From the NCBI RefSeq assembly GCF_900129225.1, contig NZ_FQUG01000010.1, positions 1-64,000 on the forward strand: 64,000 bases of DNA, written 5' to 3'. A program made the translations under genes and the position numbers. Position 1 is the first letter of the stretch. Every line of letters starts with the position of its first letter. Below, piece after piece: positions 20,941-30,513 of the stretch. The stretch is from Schwartzia succinivorans DSM 10502 (lineage in GTDB: Bacteria; Bacillota; Negativicutes; Selenomonadales; Selenomonadaceae). The notes under the pieces are model-generated. The model ran no database searches, had not been told where the DNA came from, and was given only the letters and a program-made list of their open reading frames with translations.

Positions 20941-23736
20941 TTATGTATGCGAATGAAGGTATCTTGCCAGCGTGTTGTAGAGCTTTGTGACGTCGATTGG
21001 CTTGGCAAGATGATCGTTCATGCCGGAGGCACGGGCATGCTTGACGTCCTCATCGAAGGCATTTGCCGTCATTGCGACGATAGGAATGGTTTTCGCCTGA
21101 GGATGAGAGGACCTGCGGATTTCCTCCGCAGCTTCATAGCCGTTATGAACAGGCATTTGTATGTCCATGAGAATAAGGTCAAAGGTTCCCTCACTGGAGG
21201 CGGTGAATTTGTCTATTACAATCTGTCCGTCGGTGGCGGGTGTGACCTCAATGCCTACGTCTGTGAGAAGCATTGTTGCAATCTCAAGGTTAAGCGCGTT
21301 GTCCTCGGCTATTAGTATGCGTGAACCCGTGAAGTTGTGGCGCTCCGGAGTGTTCAGCTCGCTCTTTTTTTGATGAGGCACACGTTTCACGGGGATTTCG
21401 ATTGTAAATGTTGAACCGCTGTTAGGCGCTGTTTCCAGATTGATTTTTCCATGCATCAGCTCGGTGAGGTTTTTGGTGATGGAAAGACCGAGACCGCTTC
21501 CACCGTATTTTTGAAAGATTTCAGCGGATGCCTGTTCAAATGGTCTGAACAGACGGCTCCTGAACTCCTTTGTCATGCCGATGCCGGTGTCTTTTACGAT
21601 AAAGACAAGAACGGCGTCATTATCCTTTATGTCCTTTTCATGAAATTCTACGCGGATTGTTCCGTTTTCCGGTGTGAATTTTACGGCATTTGAAATGAGA
21701 TTAAGAAGAATCTGGTTGATGCGGTTCTGATCCCCTCGGAATTCATCATCCTGTGTGTCACAGACGACCTCGTAGGTGATTTTTTTCAGCTCGCACTGGG
21801 GCATATACATTTCGCGTACCGTTGAGACAGACTCCGACAGGGTAAAGGGCGCATCCTTTATGGCAAGCTTGTTGCTCTCAATGGCGGACATGTCAAGTAT
21901 GTCGTTTATTATTGATAAAAGTGCCTGGGAGGACATTTTTATTTTTTTGAGATAGCCGGTGACAATGTTCTTGTCGTCAGGGCGCTCAAGGGAAATGTTG
22001 GTGAAGCCGAGAATAGCGTTCATCGGAGTCCTGAGCTCATGACTCATGCGGGCGAGGAAACGGCTCTTTGACTGGTTCGCGAATTCAATCTGGGCGATTG
22101 CATCTGTGAGCTCGGCATTTTTCTGCTGAAGAACCTGCATGTTTCTGTACCGCGTGAAGTAATCCGAAAATACCATGTGGACGAGAAGTATTAAAAGAAT
22201 CGCTATTATCACAAATGCAAGACGGTATTTGTAAAGATAGTCTATGAACTCAGGAGTCCAGTGGGTATTTCTCGTGTTCTTCAGTATGATGTCCTGACGA
22301 ATATCTATTGGGATTGTGAGAAGTGTTTTGTTTATTATTGATACGAAAACGGGATCCAGCTTATCTGATACTCCGAGACAGTATTCCTGAGGTGTTATTG
22401 TGGCGGAAATGGGCATAAGGTCGCTGTAGCGGTAACGGCTCAGCATGAAGCTGCTTGTGTATATATCCATTATCGCAAGGTCTGTTTTTCCGTCTCGAAC
22501 TGCTTCAAGGCATTCATCCTGCGTCTGAAAATCAATGGGTTCAAAGGATGGATAGTTCGTTCTTATGAATTGCCGCGTGCCGTTGGAAAATGCGGGAATG
22601 GCTACCGTAAGCCACTCAGTCATGGCGTAGGTGCGGTCTCGGCGGCCGACGAAGCCGAAGGCGCTGGAGATATAGGGCTTGGTGAGCTGCATGCCTTCAA
22701 GGTCTGTACGGTTTTTCAGATAGCGCATTCCGAGGATTGCGTCAGGTGAATCTGGTGAGTTCACATATTGGGCGGGGGGCATTGAGTCGGCGTTTTTCTC
22801 AAAGGTGAATTCAATGCCTAAATGCAATGAAGCCTGCTTGAAAAGGTCGATGGCAATTCCTGCAGGTTCGCCGGTGGCCGGGTCAGTGTACATGAAGGGA
22901 GGTCTTTCATAGTAGCCGATTGCCATGGTGGGATGATTTTTTACCCACTGAAGCTCATCACGGGTGAGGGTGGGATGAGTGAAGGTGCGGCTGTGATATG
23001 TCCCTATGGTGAGATCAGGGCGCGGCGGGAAATTTTCAGGGGCAGTCTGACGCTTTGTCAGGAGAATATAGGCAGAAAGCTCTGTGTTGAAATTGTCATG
23101 TCTGTCCACAGATGATGCAATCCAGGATGCGTCCTGCCCCAGATATCCGACGATGCGGTAATCGGGTGTTCCATAAAAGAGACTGGAAAGCGCAAGGTCA
23201 GCATCACCTGTATCCATTGCCTGAAAAACCTGCCGTCTGGTGCTGCAGTAAACGGGCACAAAGGAAAAACCGCCCTGTTCAGCGTAAAGTGTCAGCGATT
23301 TTTCTTCGTCGGAGCCTTCAAGAACGGCGATGCGGCTTTTGTTGAAGTGTTCGTAGTCTTCATAGAAAAAACGCTCCGATGCCGGGGGTGAATAGAGAGC
23401 CAGAGGCTCCTCACTCAGTATGGAGTAGCGGATTGATTTATCTGAGTGGTCAGGAGTACCGAAGCCAAGTGCTGTGTCTATTGTTCCTGCGCGCAGGGCT
23501 TCAATCATTTCACTGTAGGAATGAAATGGGATGTAGGTACATGTCCAGTTTGTCTGCTTCGCGATTTCTGAAAACCATGCGATGGCGTAGCCTGCCATCT
23601 GACCGTTTAATTTGTAATAGGAAAAGCCGGGAGTGGAAACGAAGCCGACGTTTATCGATTCACCCATTGCTGATGCCGCCATGGGTGAGAGGCAGAGAAT
23701 AATAAATGCGAATAGGGCTGCCGTAATTCTGCGCAT
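20941..23736 (-). CDS. Hybrid sensor histidine kinase with two SBP_bac_3 sensor domains
   Basis: A 931-residue membrane kinase in BvgS/EvgS style: signal peptide (about 1-24), two tandem type-3 solute-binding domains outside the membrane (about 28-255 and 265-495), one membrane helix (AFVIIAILLILLVHMVF), coiled coil, HisKA with the phospho-acceptor in MSHELRTPMN, HATPase with NRINQILLNLISNAVKF, DTGIGM and GGSGLGLSI, and a C-terminal receiver with LILMDIQMP (phospho-Asp) and a conserved Lys in HLAKPI. I start at ATG 23736, where AAGGATG is ten bases upstream; GTG 23745 is too close to it. No Hpt domain or separate response regulator lies nearby, so the output partner is elsewhere. Confidence 0.92.
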   Translation of the reverse strand: MRRITAALFAFIILCLSPMAASAMGESINVGFVSTPGFSYYKLNGQMAGYAIAWFSEIAKQTNWTCTYIPFHSYSEMIEALRAGTIDTALGFGTPDHSDKSIRYSILSEEPLALYSPPASERFFYEDYEHFNKSRIAVLEGSDEEKSLTLYAEQGGFSFVPVYCSTRRQVFQAMDTGDADLALSSLFYGTPDYRIVGYLGQDASWIASSVDRHDNFNTELSAYILLTKRQTAPENFPPRPDLTIGTYHSRTFTHPTLTRDELQWVKNHPTMAIGYYERPPFMYTDPATGEPAGIAIDLFKQASLHLGIEFTFEKNADSMPPAQYVNSPDSPDAILGMRYLKNRTDLEGMQLTKPYISSAFGFVGRRDRTYAMTEWLTVAIPAFSNGTRQFIRTNYPSFEPIDFQTQDECLEAVRDGKTDLAIMDIYTSSFMLSRYRYSDLMPISATITPQEYCLGVSDKLDPVFVSIINKTLLTIPIDIRQDIILKNTRNTHWTPEFIDYLYKYRLAFVIIAILLILLVHMVFSDYFTRYRNMQVLQQKNAELTDAIAQIEFANQSKSRFLARMSHELRTPMNAILGFTNISLERPDDKNIVTGYLKKIKMSSQALLSIINDILDMSAIESNKLAIKDAPFTLSESVSTVREMYMPQCELKKITYEVVCDTQDDEFRGDQNRINQILLNLISNAVKFTPENGTIRVEFHEKDIKDNDAVLVFIVKDTGIGMTKEFRSRLFRPFEQASAEIFQKYGGSGLGLSITKNLTELMHGKINLETAPNSGSTFTIEIPVKRVPHQKKSELNTPERHNFTGSRILIAEDNALNLEIATMLLTDVGIEVTPATDGQIVIDKFTASSEGTFDLILMDIQMPVHNGYEAAEEIRRSSHPQAKTIPIVAMTANAFDEDVKHARASGMNDHLAKPIDVTKLYNTLARYLHSHT

Positions 23737-23908
23737 ATGAGTCACATCCTTGCCTGCAGTAAAGCATAAAACGAAGCGAATGTATGTGTATCTAAAATGA
23801 AAATAAAGTCATATACCCTAAAGTAAAATATTCGACTTATTTATCATAATTCCTGCATATGCGTGATACAATTAGATGAAGAATTTTGCAGCGGAGGGAT
23901 TTGCGTTG

Positions 23909-25927
23909 ATGATGGTGCTGAAAAAAATAAAATACAGCTTTGCAGCTTTTTCAGCGGCGTTCCTCTTTGGTACGGCCCCTGTATCTGCCGTACCCGGAGA
24001 TTTTTTTGCAGATATTTCCGCGGAGCGCACGGAAAAGGCTCCACGCCCTCAGGATGATTTTTATCTTTCTGTAAACTACGAATGGATCCGAAGCTTTAAT
24101 TTGTCCGAGGGAGAGTACCGGGATATGTTCTGCCCGATGGAGGATAAAGCAGAGCTTGTGCTTGGCGGAATAACTACGGCGGCATCCCTTGAGCCGGAGA
24201 AAAATACGGATTTTTCACGTATTTCTGCTCTTTATGCCTGCTTAAACGATGAGTCAGGACGTGAGAAGGCAGGGTACGGCGAGCTGTCAGAGGTGTTTGA
24301 GGCTATAGACTCTGCGGAGACGGTGCAGGAATATGCGGAGCGGCTGGGAAGCATTATGGGTACATACAGATTTACGGCATGGTTCGGAGGTTTTGACGTC
24401 GAGCGTGATTGGCAGGAGGGGAAAATTTATGTTCCTGTGTGGGGTGTGCCTCAGCTCAGGTATGAAGATGAACTTTACAGTAATAATGCGGATGAAAGCA
24501 GGATAAAGCTTGCGGAGGAGCATGCAGCCGGACTTCTGAAGCTTTATGGAAGGGATGAAGAAAGGGCCAAAGAGAGTGCAGGAAAAATTATTTCAATGCA
24601 AAGAAGGCTTGCGGATGCAAGGAATGCAGCACTGATTGGAGAAGATTCTTTCAGAAGGGTGCGAATGAGTGCGGCAGAGCTTTCGGAAGTATATACTCAT
24701 ATAGAACTTATGCCGGTTCTTGAGGCAGCAGGAATTGGCGGTGCGGAGGATAACCATACTGTAGATGTAAAAGAACCTGAGGTGCTTCAGGCGGCAGATG
24801 AATTTCTTGTTCAGGAAAATCTTCCTGTTTTGAAGGATTATGCGTTGGTTTATATATTGGATGCCTTTGAGGATGTTCTTACTCCTGCATATGAGCGGGA
24901 AGCTGAGAGTTTCAGAAGGGATTTTTACAGGACTTCTCCGACAGAAAAGAGCGCGAAAATGCAGCATAAGGCGGAGCATATCATTCCTGAGCTTTACGGA
25001 CGGCAGTACGCGCTCCTTTTTGAAGACGATGAGATGAAGCAGGATATCATGATGCTGGCGGAGGAAATAAAGTCGGCATACCGCAGGAAAATTGATTCAT
25101 CGGACTGGATGAGCGGAGAGGCAAAGGAGTACGCAAAGGTCAAGCTTGACAGCATGAGGGTGAAAATCGGAGCACCTGAAAAATGGCCACTGCACATTGA
25201 TTCCTTCACCTTTAAACACCCGAGGGACGGAGGTGTCCTTATAGATAACGTTCTCGCTCTTTACAAAGCAAAGGCTAAGGCGGCAGGGGCGCAGCTTTTT
25301 TCGGAGTGTGACGGTACTGAGGAAAGCTTTCTCCCACAGACAGTCAACGCTTACTATCGTCCGTCGGAAAATGCGGTAATAATACCTGAGGCTCTTTTGC
25401 AAAAGCCCTTTTATGACAAAAAGTATGACCGTATTGAAAAGCTTGGCGGAATAGGGTTAATAATGGCTCACGAAATGAGTCATTCCTTTGACACTGTCGG
25501 AGCGCAGTTTGATGCTGATGGATGTCGGCGCAGATGGTGGACTGATGAAGATGAAAAAGCGTACAGGGAGAAAATTTGCAGGATTTCAGAATATTACAGC
25601 CGCTATGTTTCGGAAGACGGGCAGAGGACGAACGGGGAACAGACGGTTACCGAGAATATCGCAGACCTTGGGGGAATCTCAGTAGTAACGGAGCTTGCGG
25701 GCGAAAAAACTGATGATTTAAGGCGGCTCTATACTAAGGCTGCCGTATGCTGGCGGGCAAAAGCCGGCACCGTAGCATTAAGACGAAAGTCAGGCGGAGT
25801 GCATGCACTTCCACATGTGCGCATTGATGCGGTCATGAGTGCAACTGATGCATTTTATAGAGCTTTTGATGTGGAAAAGGGCGATTGTATGTACGTCGGG
25901 CCTGAAGACCGTGTGGGTCTCTGGTAG
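23909..25927 (+). CDS. M13-family (neprilysin/PepO-like) zinc endopeptidase, probably secreted
   Basis: About 672 residues with an N-terminal hydrophobic signal (FAAFSAAFLFGTAPVSAVPG). The peptidase domain shows NAYYRPSENAVIIPEALLQKPFYD, the zinc motif HEMSHSFD, the downstream ENIADLGG with the third ligand Glu, and the C-terminal GPEDRVGLW where many M13 enzymes end in CxVW. The start is ATG 23909 (TTG 23906 possible) behind GGAGGG. It cleaves oligopeptides outside the cytoplasm, probably in the periplasm. It is a single gene with a shared terminator downstream. Confidence 0.9.
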   Translation: MMVLKKIKYSFAAFSAAFLFGTAPVSAVPGDFFADISAERTEKAPRPQDDFYLSVNYEWIRSFNLSEGEYRDMFCPMEDKAELVLGGITTAASLEPEKNTDFSRISALYACLNDESGREKAGYGELSEVFEAIDSAETVQEYAERLGSIMGTYRFTAWFGGFDVERDWQEGKIYVPVWGVPQLRYEDELYSNNADESRIKLAEEHAAGLLKLYGRDEERAKESAGKIISMQRRLADARNAALIGEDSFRRVRMSAAELSEVYTHIELMPVLEAAGIGGAEDNHTVDVKEPEVLQAADEFLVQENLPVLKDYALVYILDAFEDVLTPAYEREAESFRRDFYRTSPTEKSAKMQHKAEHIIPELYGRQYALLFEDDEMKQDIMMLAEEIKSAYRRKIDSSDWMSGEAKEYAKVKLDSMRVKIGAPEKWPLHIDSFTFKHPRDGGVLIDNVLALYKAKAKAAGAQLFSECDGTEESFLPQTVNAYYRPSENAVIIPEALLQKPFYDKKYDRIEKLGGIGLIMAHEMSHSFDTVGAQFDADGCRRRWWTDEDEKAYREKICRISEYYSRYVSEDGQRTNGEQTVTENIADLGGISVVTELAGEKTDDLRRLYTKAAVCWRAKAGTVALRRKSGGVHALPHVRIDAVMSATDAFYRAFDVEKGDCMYVGPEDRVGLW

Positions 25928-25960
25928 ATGTTTTTGATAATGCTGCAGAAAAAGGATAAG

Positions 25961-26002
25961 AAAAAACCGGTGCACGTGAGTGAAAATGTGCGCCGGTTTT
26001 TT
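25961..26002. terminator. Bidirectional terminator between peptidase and EAL genes
   Basis: AAAAAACCGG(T)GCAC / GTGCGCCGGTTTTTT stem with T tracts on both strands. Confidence 0.92.
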
Positions 26003-27920
26003 ATGAAAATTTTTCAAGATATGCAATGCATTCATCGGGCGGAATTGGACGGCTGTAGTAATAGCCCTGGATGAACTGGATATGATGTTCCTTCAGGGTG
26101 AGCATTTCTTCCTCTGTTTCGATGCCCTCGGCGATAACATTAAGCCCCAAATCCTTAATTATGAGAAATTCACGGCCTATTATATGGTGTGCCTTTTCAT
26201 TGGTAAAGAAAGCATGCATGAGTGAACGGTCGAATTTTATTGTGTCGAAATTGTACTCGATAATATACGATATGTTCGCGTTGCCTGTACCGTAATCGTC
26301 AAGAGAGAAGGAAACACCGCGATTAGTCAGCACGGACATGTGATGCTTCATGAGCTCAGGTGTAACAAGTGCCATGCGCTCGGTCAGCTCAAGGCTGAAA
26401 AGCTTTGGCGGAAGACCGTTGCGCTCAATGGTGTTGAGAATCCTGTCGGCCATATCAGGCTGCATGCACTCAAGTACGGAAAGGTTCACGTGAACCCTGT
26501 CTATGGGATTTTGCGGCAGAGCCGTAAGCTTGTCACGGCAGAAAATGCAGATTTTATCGAGAATGCACTGCTGCAGGCGGTATATGAGACCGCTCTGCTC
26601 GGCAATCGTGATGAACTGGTCCGGAGGAATGAAGCTGCCGTCGTTGTCACGGAGACGGGCGAGGGCTTCAAGCATACATGGCCGTCCGTCGGAGACATCG
26701 ACTATCGGTTGGTAGTATACCTCTACAGTATCGTTTTCGATGGCAGCCTCAAGAACCTTTCTTATATGAAGCGAACGCCGATATATTTTCTGGCTGGGGT
26801 CATCAGGCCAGAGAATACAGCCGTTGGATATTTTGTTGTCGAGTCTCAGTGCGTGAACGATGCCGCAGAGGCCTTCAAAGGTGGAGAAATTTTCCGGATA
26901 AGACTCAACAAAAATATTGGCGGAAAGTGTTACCGGAGAATTCTGTACCGTCCATGGACGTGAGAAACGTGCAGATATTTCCTTTGAAATTCCGGAAAGA
27001 TGCTCAGGAGCAGTGACAAGAAAGAAGCAGCGCTGCACAGAAAGATAATACGCCTGAGCGTTTTCCTGTATATGATCAGAAATCCAGTTGCTTATGCTTT
27101 CCTCAAGGTGAATCAGTGCTGAATACTCTATGACATTAAACAGTGAGCGGTTGGTATTAAGGTCTATGCAGATGACTCCAAAGGGTTTATTTTTCCTTAT
27201 CAGCTGCATAATCCGCATACTGAAGGCCCGCCAGTTTCCGAAGCCTGTGACCATTTCCTGATAAATTTTAGGGTCCTGCATTGCGCCGTAAATGTTCAAA
27301 AGAACAAGGGCATTCACGGAGCTTGTCAAAAGCAGCGGGCGGTAGAGATACTCGATTATGACGGCAATGATTGAAAGCAGAGTAAATTCCGCAATGATGT
27401 ATATGTGCCGCATCTGCAGCCGGTCGCGGTAATAATATGCTACGGCAAATGTGAGTATGAGGTAATAGCAGTATGAAGCAAACTCAACAGACGCATACGG
27501 ACCGAGAATATAAGCATTGTGAGAATCAAGATGGTAAATAAAATGAGTCCAGGGATTTGAGAGAATAAAAAGCAGAAGCAGTATGGCAGGGATGACTCCC
27601 GTGAAAAAAGCTATGGGACTGGTTTTTCTATGTACGCCGCACAGCGCGCATATATAAAGAAAGAAGAACAGACGGCACAGCGCCTCAACAATGAAGAATG
27701 TAAGATTGACACCGTCGATGAAAAGACGGGGAGTGCTTGTTCCTGCATTGATTGCAACACTGGCAACGACATTCAGCCCTGCCTCAGCAAGAGCAGTAAC
27801 AAGAAAATAGAGGAAAAAGCGCAGAGGACGCGTAGCAACCTGCCGCTGAGACCTAATATGGAGCAAAAGAGCAAGCATTATAACAAACGAAGCCAGCTCG
27901 TATTCATAAATGTAGTGCAT
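26001..27920 (-). CDS. Membrane EAL-domain cyclic-di-GMP phosphodiesterase
   Basis: A 639-residue protein with about seven N-terminal helices (1-220), a degenerate GGDEF-like domain lacking the GGDEF motif (about 235-380), and a C-terminal EAL domain. The EAL catalytic motifs are present: LEALARL, NLSVLE, LELTER, SLDDYGTG (DDFGTG type), IKFDRSL, AEGIETEEE and QGYYYSRP. It should therefore hydrolyse cyclic-di-GMP, while the GGDEF part is probably regulatory. The start is ATG 27920 behind GGGGCGGTG. With the HD-GYP protein at 57611 it is one of two cyclic-di-GMP-degrading enzymes in the window. Confidence 0.9.
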   Translation of the reverse strand: MHYIYEYELASFVIMLALLLHIRSQRQVATRPLRFFLYFLVTALAEAGLNVVASVAINAGTSTPRLFIDGVNLTFFIVEALCRLFFFLYICALCGVHRKTSPIAFFTGVIPAILLLLFILSNPWTHFIYHLDSHNAYILGPYASVEFASYCYYLILTFAVAYYYRDRLQMRHIYIIAEFTLLSIIAVIIEYLYRPLLLTSSVNALVLLNIYGAMQDPKIYQEMVTGFGNWRAFSMRIMQLIRKNKPFGVICIDLNTNRSLFNVIEYSALIHLEESISNWISDHIQENAQAYYLSVQRCFFLVTAPEHLSGISKEISARFSRPWTVQNSPVTLSANIFVESYPENFSTFEGLCGIVHALRLDNKISNGCILWPDDPSQKIYRRSLHIRKVLEAAIENDTVEVYYQPIVDVSDGRPCMLEALARLRDNDGSFIPPDQFITIAEQSGLIYRLQQCILDKICIFCRDKLTALPQNPIDRVHVNLSVLECMQPDMADRILNTIERNGLPPKLFSLELTERMALVTPELMKHHMSVLTNRGVSFSLDDYGTGNANISYIIEYNFDTIKFDRSLMHAFFTNEKAHHIIGREFLIIKDLGLNVIAEGIETEEEMLTLKEHHIQFIQGYYYSRPIPPDECIAYLEKFS

Positions 27921-28115
27921 GTAAAATTCACCGCCCCGCGCAGATAACAACAGGAACAAATTTGTAATGTAAATAAATCTACATCTTCATATTACAGGGA
28001 AATGGCACCTATTGCAAGGGAGTGTACCAAATAGAAATATTTGAGGAAAATTTGTTGAAGAATCGAAGACAATATATATTATTGTCTGAAAACGAAAGAA
28101 TACTTGAATCTTTTT

Positions 28116-28144
28116 TTGAATGCTAGTATGATTATATGTATTAT
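28116..28144 (+). promoter_or_regulatory. Promoter of the DAACS symporter gene
   Basis: TTGAAT at 28116-28121, 17-base spacer, TATTAT at 28139-28144, followed by a small GCGG/CCGC hairpin in the UTR. The rest of 27921-28115 is AT-rich with nothing else recognised. Confidence 0.65.
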
Positions 28145-28179
28145 AAGAGCGGATAGAACCGCAAGGGGGAATGAGGCAA

Positions 28180-29484
28180 GTGGCAGAAAATCGGAAGGTC
28201 AATGTTGAGGAAGCAGCCGAAAAGGCTATGAAAGAACACAAAGGAAACGGAAAGCAATTTGTGATTTGGATTGCGGCTCTCATAGTGGGAGCAGTTCTCG
28301 GATGGCAGCAGATTCCGGCACTTGACGCTTTGTTTAATTTTGTGGCGTCAGTATTCACGCGGCTGTTCCAGTTCATTGCTGTACCGACAATAGCACTTGC
28401 TGTAATCACAACGCTTTCAATGCTGGGAGCAAAACGGGAAACAGGCCGTATTTTTGCGCATGCAGTCACATATACGATGCTTACGACAATTGCGGCGGCA
28501 GCAGTCGGGCTTGGTCTTTATCTGTGGATTGCTCCGGGAAATCTCCCTGCTGATGCGGTTGGCGCGGGCGCGGCAAATGTACCGCAGAATCTCGGGAAGC
28601 TGTCCTATTATGACCACTTTTTATCAGTAATACCGAACAACCTTCTGCAGCCTTTCATTGCAGGCAACGTGCTTTCTGTGCTGATTATCGCGGCAATGGT
28701 TGGCCTGGGACTTGCATTCATGCCCAAAAGTGAGAACCGTGATGCGCTTTTGAAGGTAATCATGGGAGCGCAGGAGCTTCTCTTCACTCTCATACGCGCG
28801 CTTCTTTATGCACTGCCGGTGGGTATCGTGGCATTTGCGGGGCAGCTCGCGGCACAGATTTCCGCAGGTGTTATAGTCGGCACACTTGGCAAATATGTTG
28901 CTGTCGTCATGGGAGGCAATTTTATTCAGGCGTTTATTGTTCTTCCAATATTCCTTCTTCTGCGCGGCCTGAATCCCCTCAAGGTATTCAAGGCCATGTC
29001 TCCGGCGCTGGCAGTGGCTCTTTTCACCAAGAGTTCAGCGGCTACGCTTCCTGTTACGCTGGCATCTGCAGAAAATAACCTGAAGGCGAAAAAAGCTGTT
29101 TCCCGCTTTGTTCTTCCAATTTGCACGACAATAAATATGAACGGCTGTGCGGCGTTTATACTCGTTACATCGTTGTTCTTGATGCAGAACGCGGGATTTG
29201 AATTATCCATGGGAACAATGATTACATGGCTATTTATTGCGGTGTTTGCGGCTATCGGCAATGCAGGCGTTCCTATGGGCTGCTACTTCCTTACGCTTTC
29301 GCTCATGTCATCTGTCGGAGCTCCTCTCGGCATCATGGGCATAATTCTGCCGATATATACGATTATTGATATGATTGAAACAGCAGAAAACGTCTGGTCA
29401 GATTCCTGCGTATGTGCCATGACCGATCATGACCTCGAAGGAAAGCTTGAGGACAGCGGAGATGAAATTGAAGCGGTTGGGTAA
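28180..29484 (+). CDS. Dicarboxylate/amino acid:cation symporter (DAACS family)
   Basis: A 434-residue sodium- or proton-coupled symporter with about eight helices. Family marks are the serine-rich FTKSSAATLPVTLASAE segment and the CTTINMNGCAAF substrate-binding helix (NMDGTA-type motif), plus FAAIGNAGVPMG. It imports acidic or neutral amino acids or C4-dicarboxylates. GTG 28180 has GGGGGA nine bases upstream; an ATG at 28171 directly abuts that site and is less likely. Cys in NMNGCAAF where NMDGTA is common is a small departure at the substrate site, so specificity (perhaps serine/threonine) is uncertain. Confidence 0.88.
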   Translation: MAENRKVNVEEAAEKAMKEHKGNGKQFVIWIAALIVGAVLGWQQIPALDALFNFVASVFTRLFQFIAVPTIALAVITTLSMLGAKRETGRIFAHAVTYTMLTTIAAAAVGLGLYLWIAPGNLPADAVGAGAANVPQNLGKLSYYDHFLSVIPNNLLQPFIAGNVLSVLIIAAMVGLGLAFMPKSENRDALLKVIMGAQELLFTLIRALLYALPVGIVAFAGQLAAQISAGVIVGTLGKYVAVVMGGNFIQAFIVLPIFLLLRGLNPLKVFKAMSPALAVALFTKSSAATLPVTLASAENNLKAKKAVSRFVLPICTTINMNGCAAFILVTSLFLMQNAGFELSMGTMITWLFIAVFAAIGNAGVPMGCYFLTLSLMSSVGAPLGIMGIILPIYTIIDMIETAENVWSDSCVCAMTDHDLEGKLEDSGDEIEAVG

Positions 29485-29491
29485 AAAAGTG

Positions 29492-29520
29492 TTGACAGAC
29501 AATGCCCCGTCCGTTATAAT
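29492..29520 (+). promoter_or_regulatory. Consensus promoter of tRNA-Thr
   Basis: Perfect TTGACA (29492-29497), 17-base spacer, perfect TATAAT (29515-29520), 29 bases before the tRNA. Confidence 0.93.
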
Positions 29521-29549
29521 ATTTTTTGTCAGTTGACGTGCTGACATGT

Positions 29550-29625
29550 GCTGATGTAGCTCAGTTGGTAGAGCAGCTCATTCGTAATGAGCAGGTCATA
29601 GGTTCAAATCCTACCATCAGCTCCA
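29550..29625 (+). tRNA. tRNA-Thr (anticodon CGU)
   Basis: Cloverleaf read directly: acceptor GCTGATG/CATCAGC, D arm GCTC..GAGC, anticodon stem GCTCA/TGAGC with loop TTCGTAA (anticodon CGT in DNA), T arm ATAGG-TTCAAAT-CCTAC, discriminator T and encoded CCA. It has a perfect promoter upstream and a terminator downstream. Confidence 0.96.
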
Positions 29626-29633
29626 GTGAAATC

Positions 29634-29663
29634 AAGGCTTCCGAGAAATCGGAAGCCTTTTTT
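29634..29663 (+). terminator. Terminator after tRNA-Thr
   Basis: GGCTTCCGA-GAAA-TCGGAAGCC, GNRA loop, then TTTTTT. Confidence 0.95.
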
Positions 29664-29666
29664 GAT

Positions 29667-29704
29667 GCCTTACTAACCATTTTACTAACCACTATTTACC
29701 CGTT
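29667..29704. repeat. Short direct repeat after tRNA-Thr, possible integration scar
   Basis: TTACTAACCA is followed by TTTTACTAACCACTA, a duplicated ACTAACCA unit just beyond the tRNA terminator. On the minus strand short frames read MVSKMVSK-type peptides, the kind of tail I associate with integrase genes ending next to tRNA attachment sites. No integrase body is present. This is weak evidence. Confidence 0.3.
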
Positions 29705-29769
29705 GTTTATCATCTATGGTAATATTATTGCCAGGTGAGGTTCTGTTGGCGTTATGAGGTGAATTGGAA

Positions 29770-30444
29770 ATGAAGCTGATAGAGGCGGCAGGGAAAGCAG
29801 TTAAGATTTTTCCCGCTGAAAAGGAAAACGCTCCGCTGGTGATTCTTAATACATTTGAGGACGATGGGGAAAGTGTTTACGCGGCAGTAAAAAAGATTAC
29901 TGATGTGGAGTTTTCGCTTGCGGCAGTGGGTGGAATCCGATGGGAGGCTGAAATGTCTCCATGGAAATGTTCGCCGGTTTATAAGGGAGGAGCTCCGTGT
30001 ACAGGTGAGGCTGATGTATATCTTGACACACTGACCAAGGAAATTTTGCCTGAGATTCTTGGGCAGCTTTTGATGAAGCCGTCGTATACTGCACTGGCAG
30101 GATATTCCCTTGCGGGTTTGTTTGCTGTCTACGCTCTTTATAGGACGGATGTTTTTTCACGTGCCGCCAGTGCATCAGGTTCTTTTTGGTTTCCTGATTT
30201 TTTGGAGTTTGCGCTTAATAACAAAATGACAGTGAAGCCTGACTGTGTGTATTTTTCTTTGGGGGATAAGGAAGCCAGGGTACGCAGCAGCATGCTTCGT
30301 GTTGTAGAGGATAATACGCGGATGCTCAATAAGATGTGTAATGAATTGGGAATAAGGAGTACGTTTGAACTGAATCCCGGCAATCATTTTAAGGATGCGC
30401 CGCTGCGCATGGCAAAGGGGATTGCGTGGATGATTGGCAATTGA
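29770..30444 (+). CDS. Esterase-type alpha/beta hydrolase (IroE/YbbA-like)
   Basis: A 224-residue hydrolase. The nucleophile elbow is GYSLAG (about residues 114-119), followed by LFAVYALYRTDVFSRAASASGSFWFPDF as in siderophore-esterase-type proteins, and a C-terminal NPGNHFKDAP histidine. No signal peptide is visible. The start is ATG 29770 with GAGGTG eight bases upstream. It may cleave ester bonds in siderophores or small esters; neighbours give no further clue. Confidence 0.8.
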   Translation: MKLIEAAGKAVKIFPAEKENAPLVILNTFEDDGESVYAAVKKITDVEFSLAAVGGIRWEAEMSPWKCSPVYKGGAPCTGEADVYLDTLTKEILPEILGQLLMKPSYTALAGYSLAGLFAVYALYRTDVFSRAASASGSFWFPDFLEFALNNKMTVKPDCVYFSLGDKEARVRSSMLRVVEDNTRMLNKMCNELGIRSTFELNPGNHFKDAPLRMAKGIAWMIGN

Positions 30445-30458
30445 GCCGGAAGTAAAGA

Positions 30459-30498
30459 AAGCCGCCTGTCAGATGCTTTTGCATTTGACAGGCGGCTT
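30459..30498. terminator. Bidirectional terminator between esterase and trpB
   Basis: Thirteen-base perfect stem AAGCCGCCTGTCA / TGACAGGCGGCTT with a 14-base loop, between convergent genes. Confidence 0.85.
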
Positions 30499-30513
30499 GA
30501 TTGCTGTATGAGA

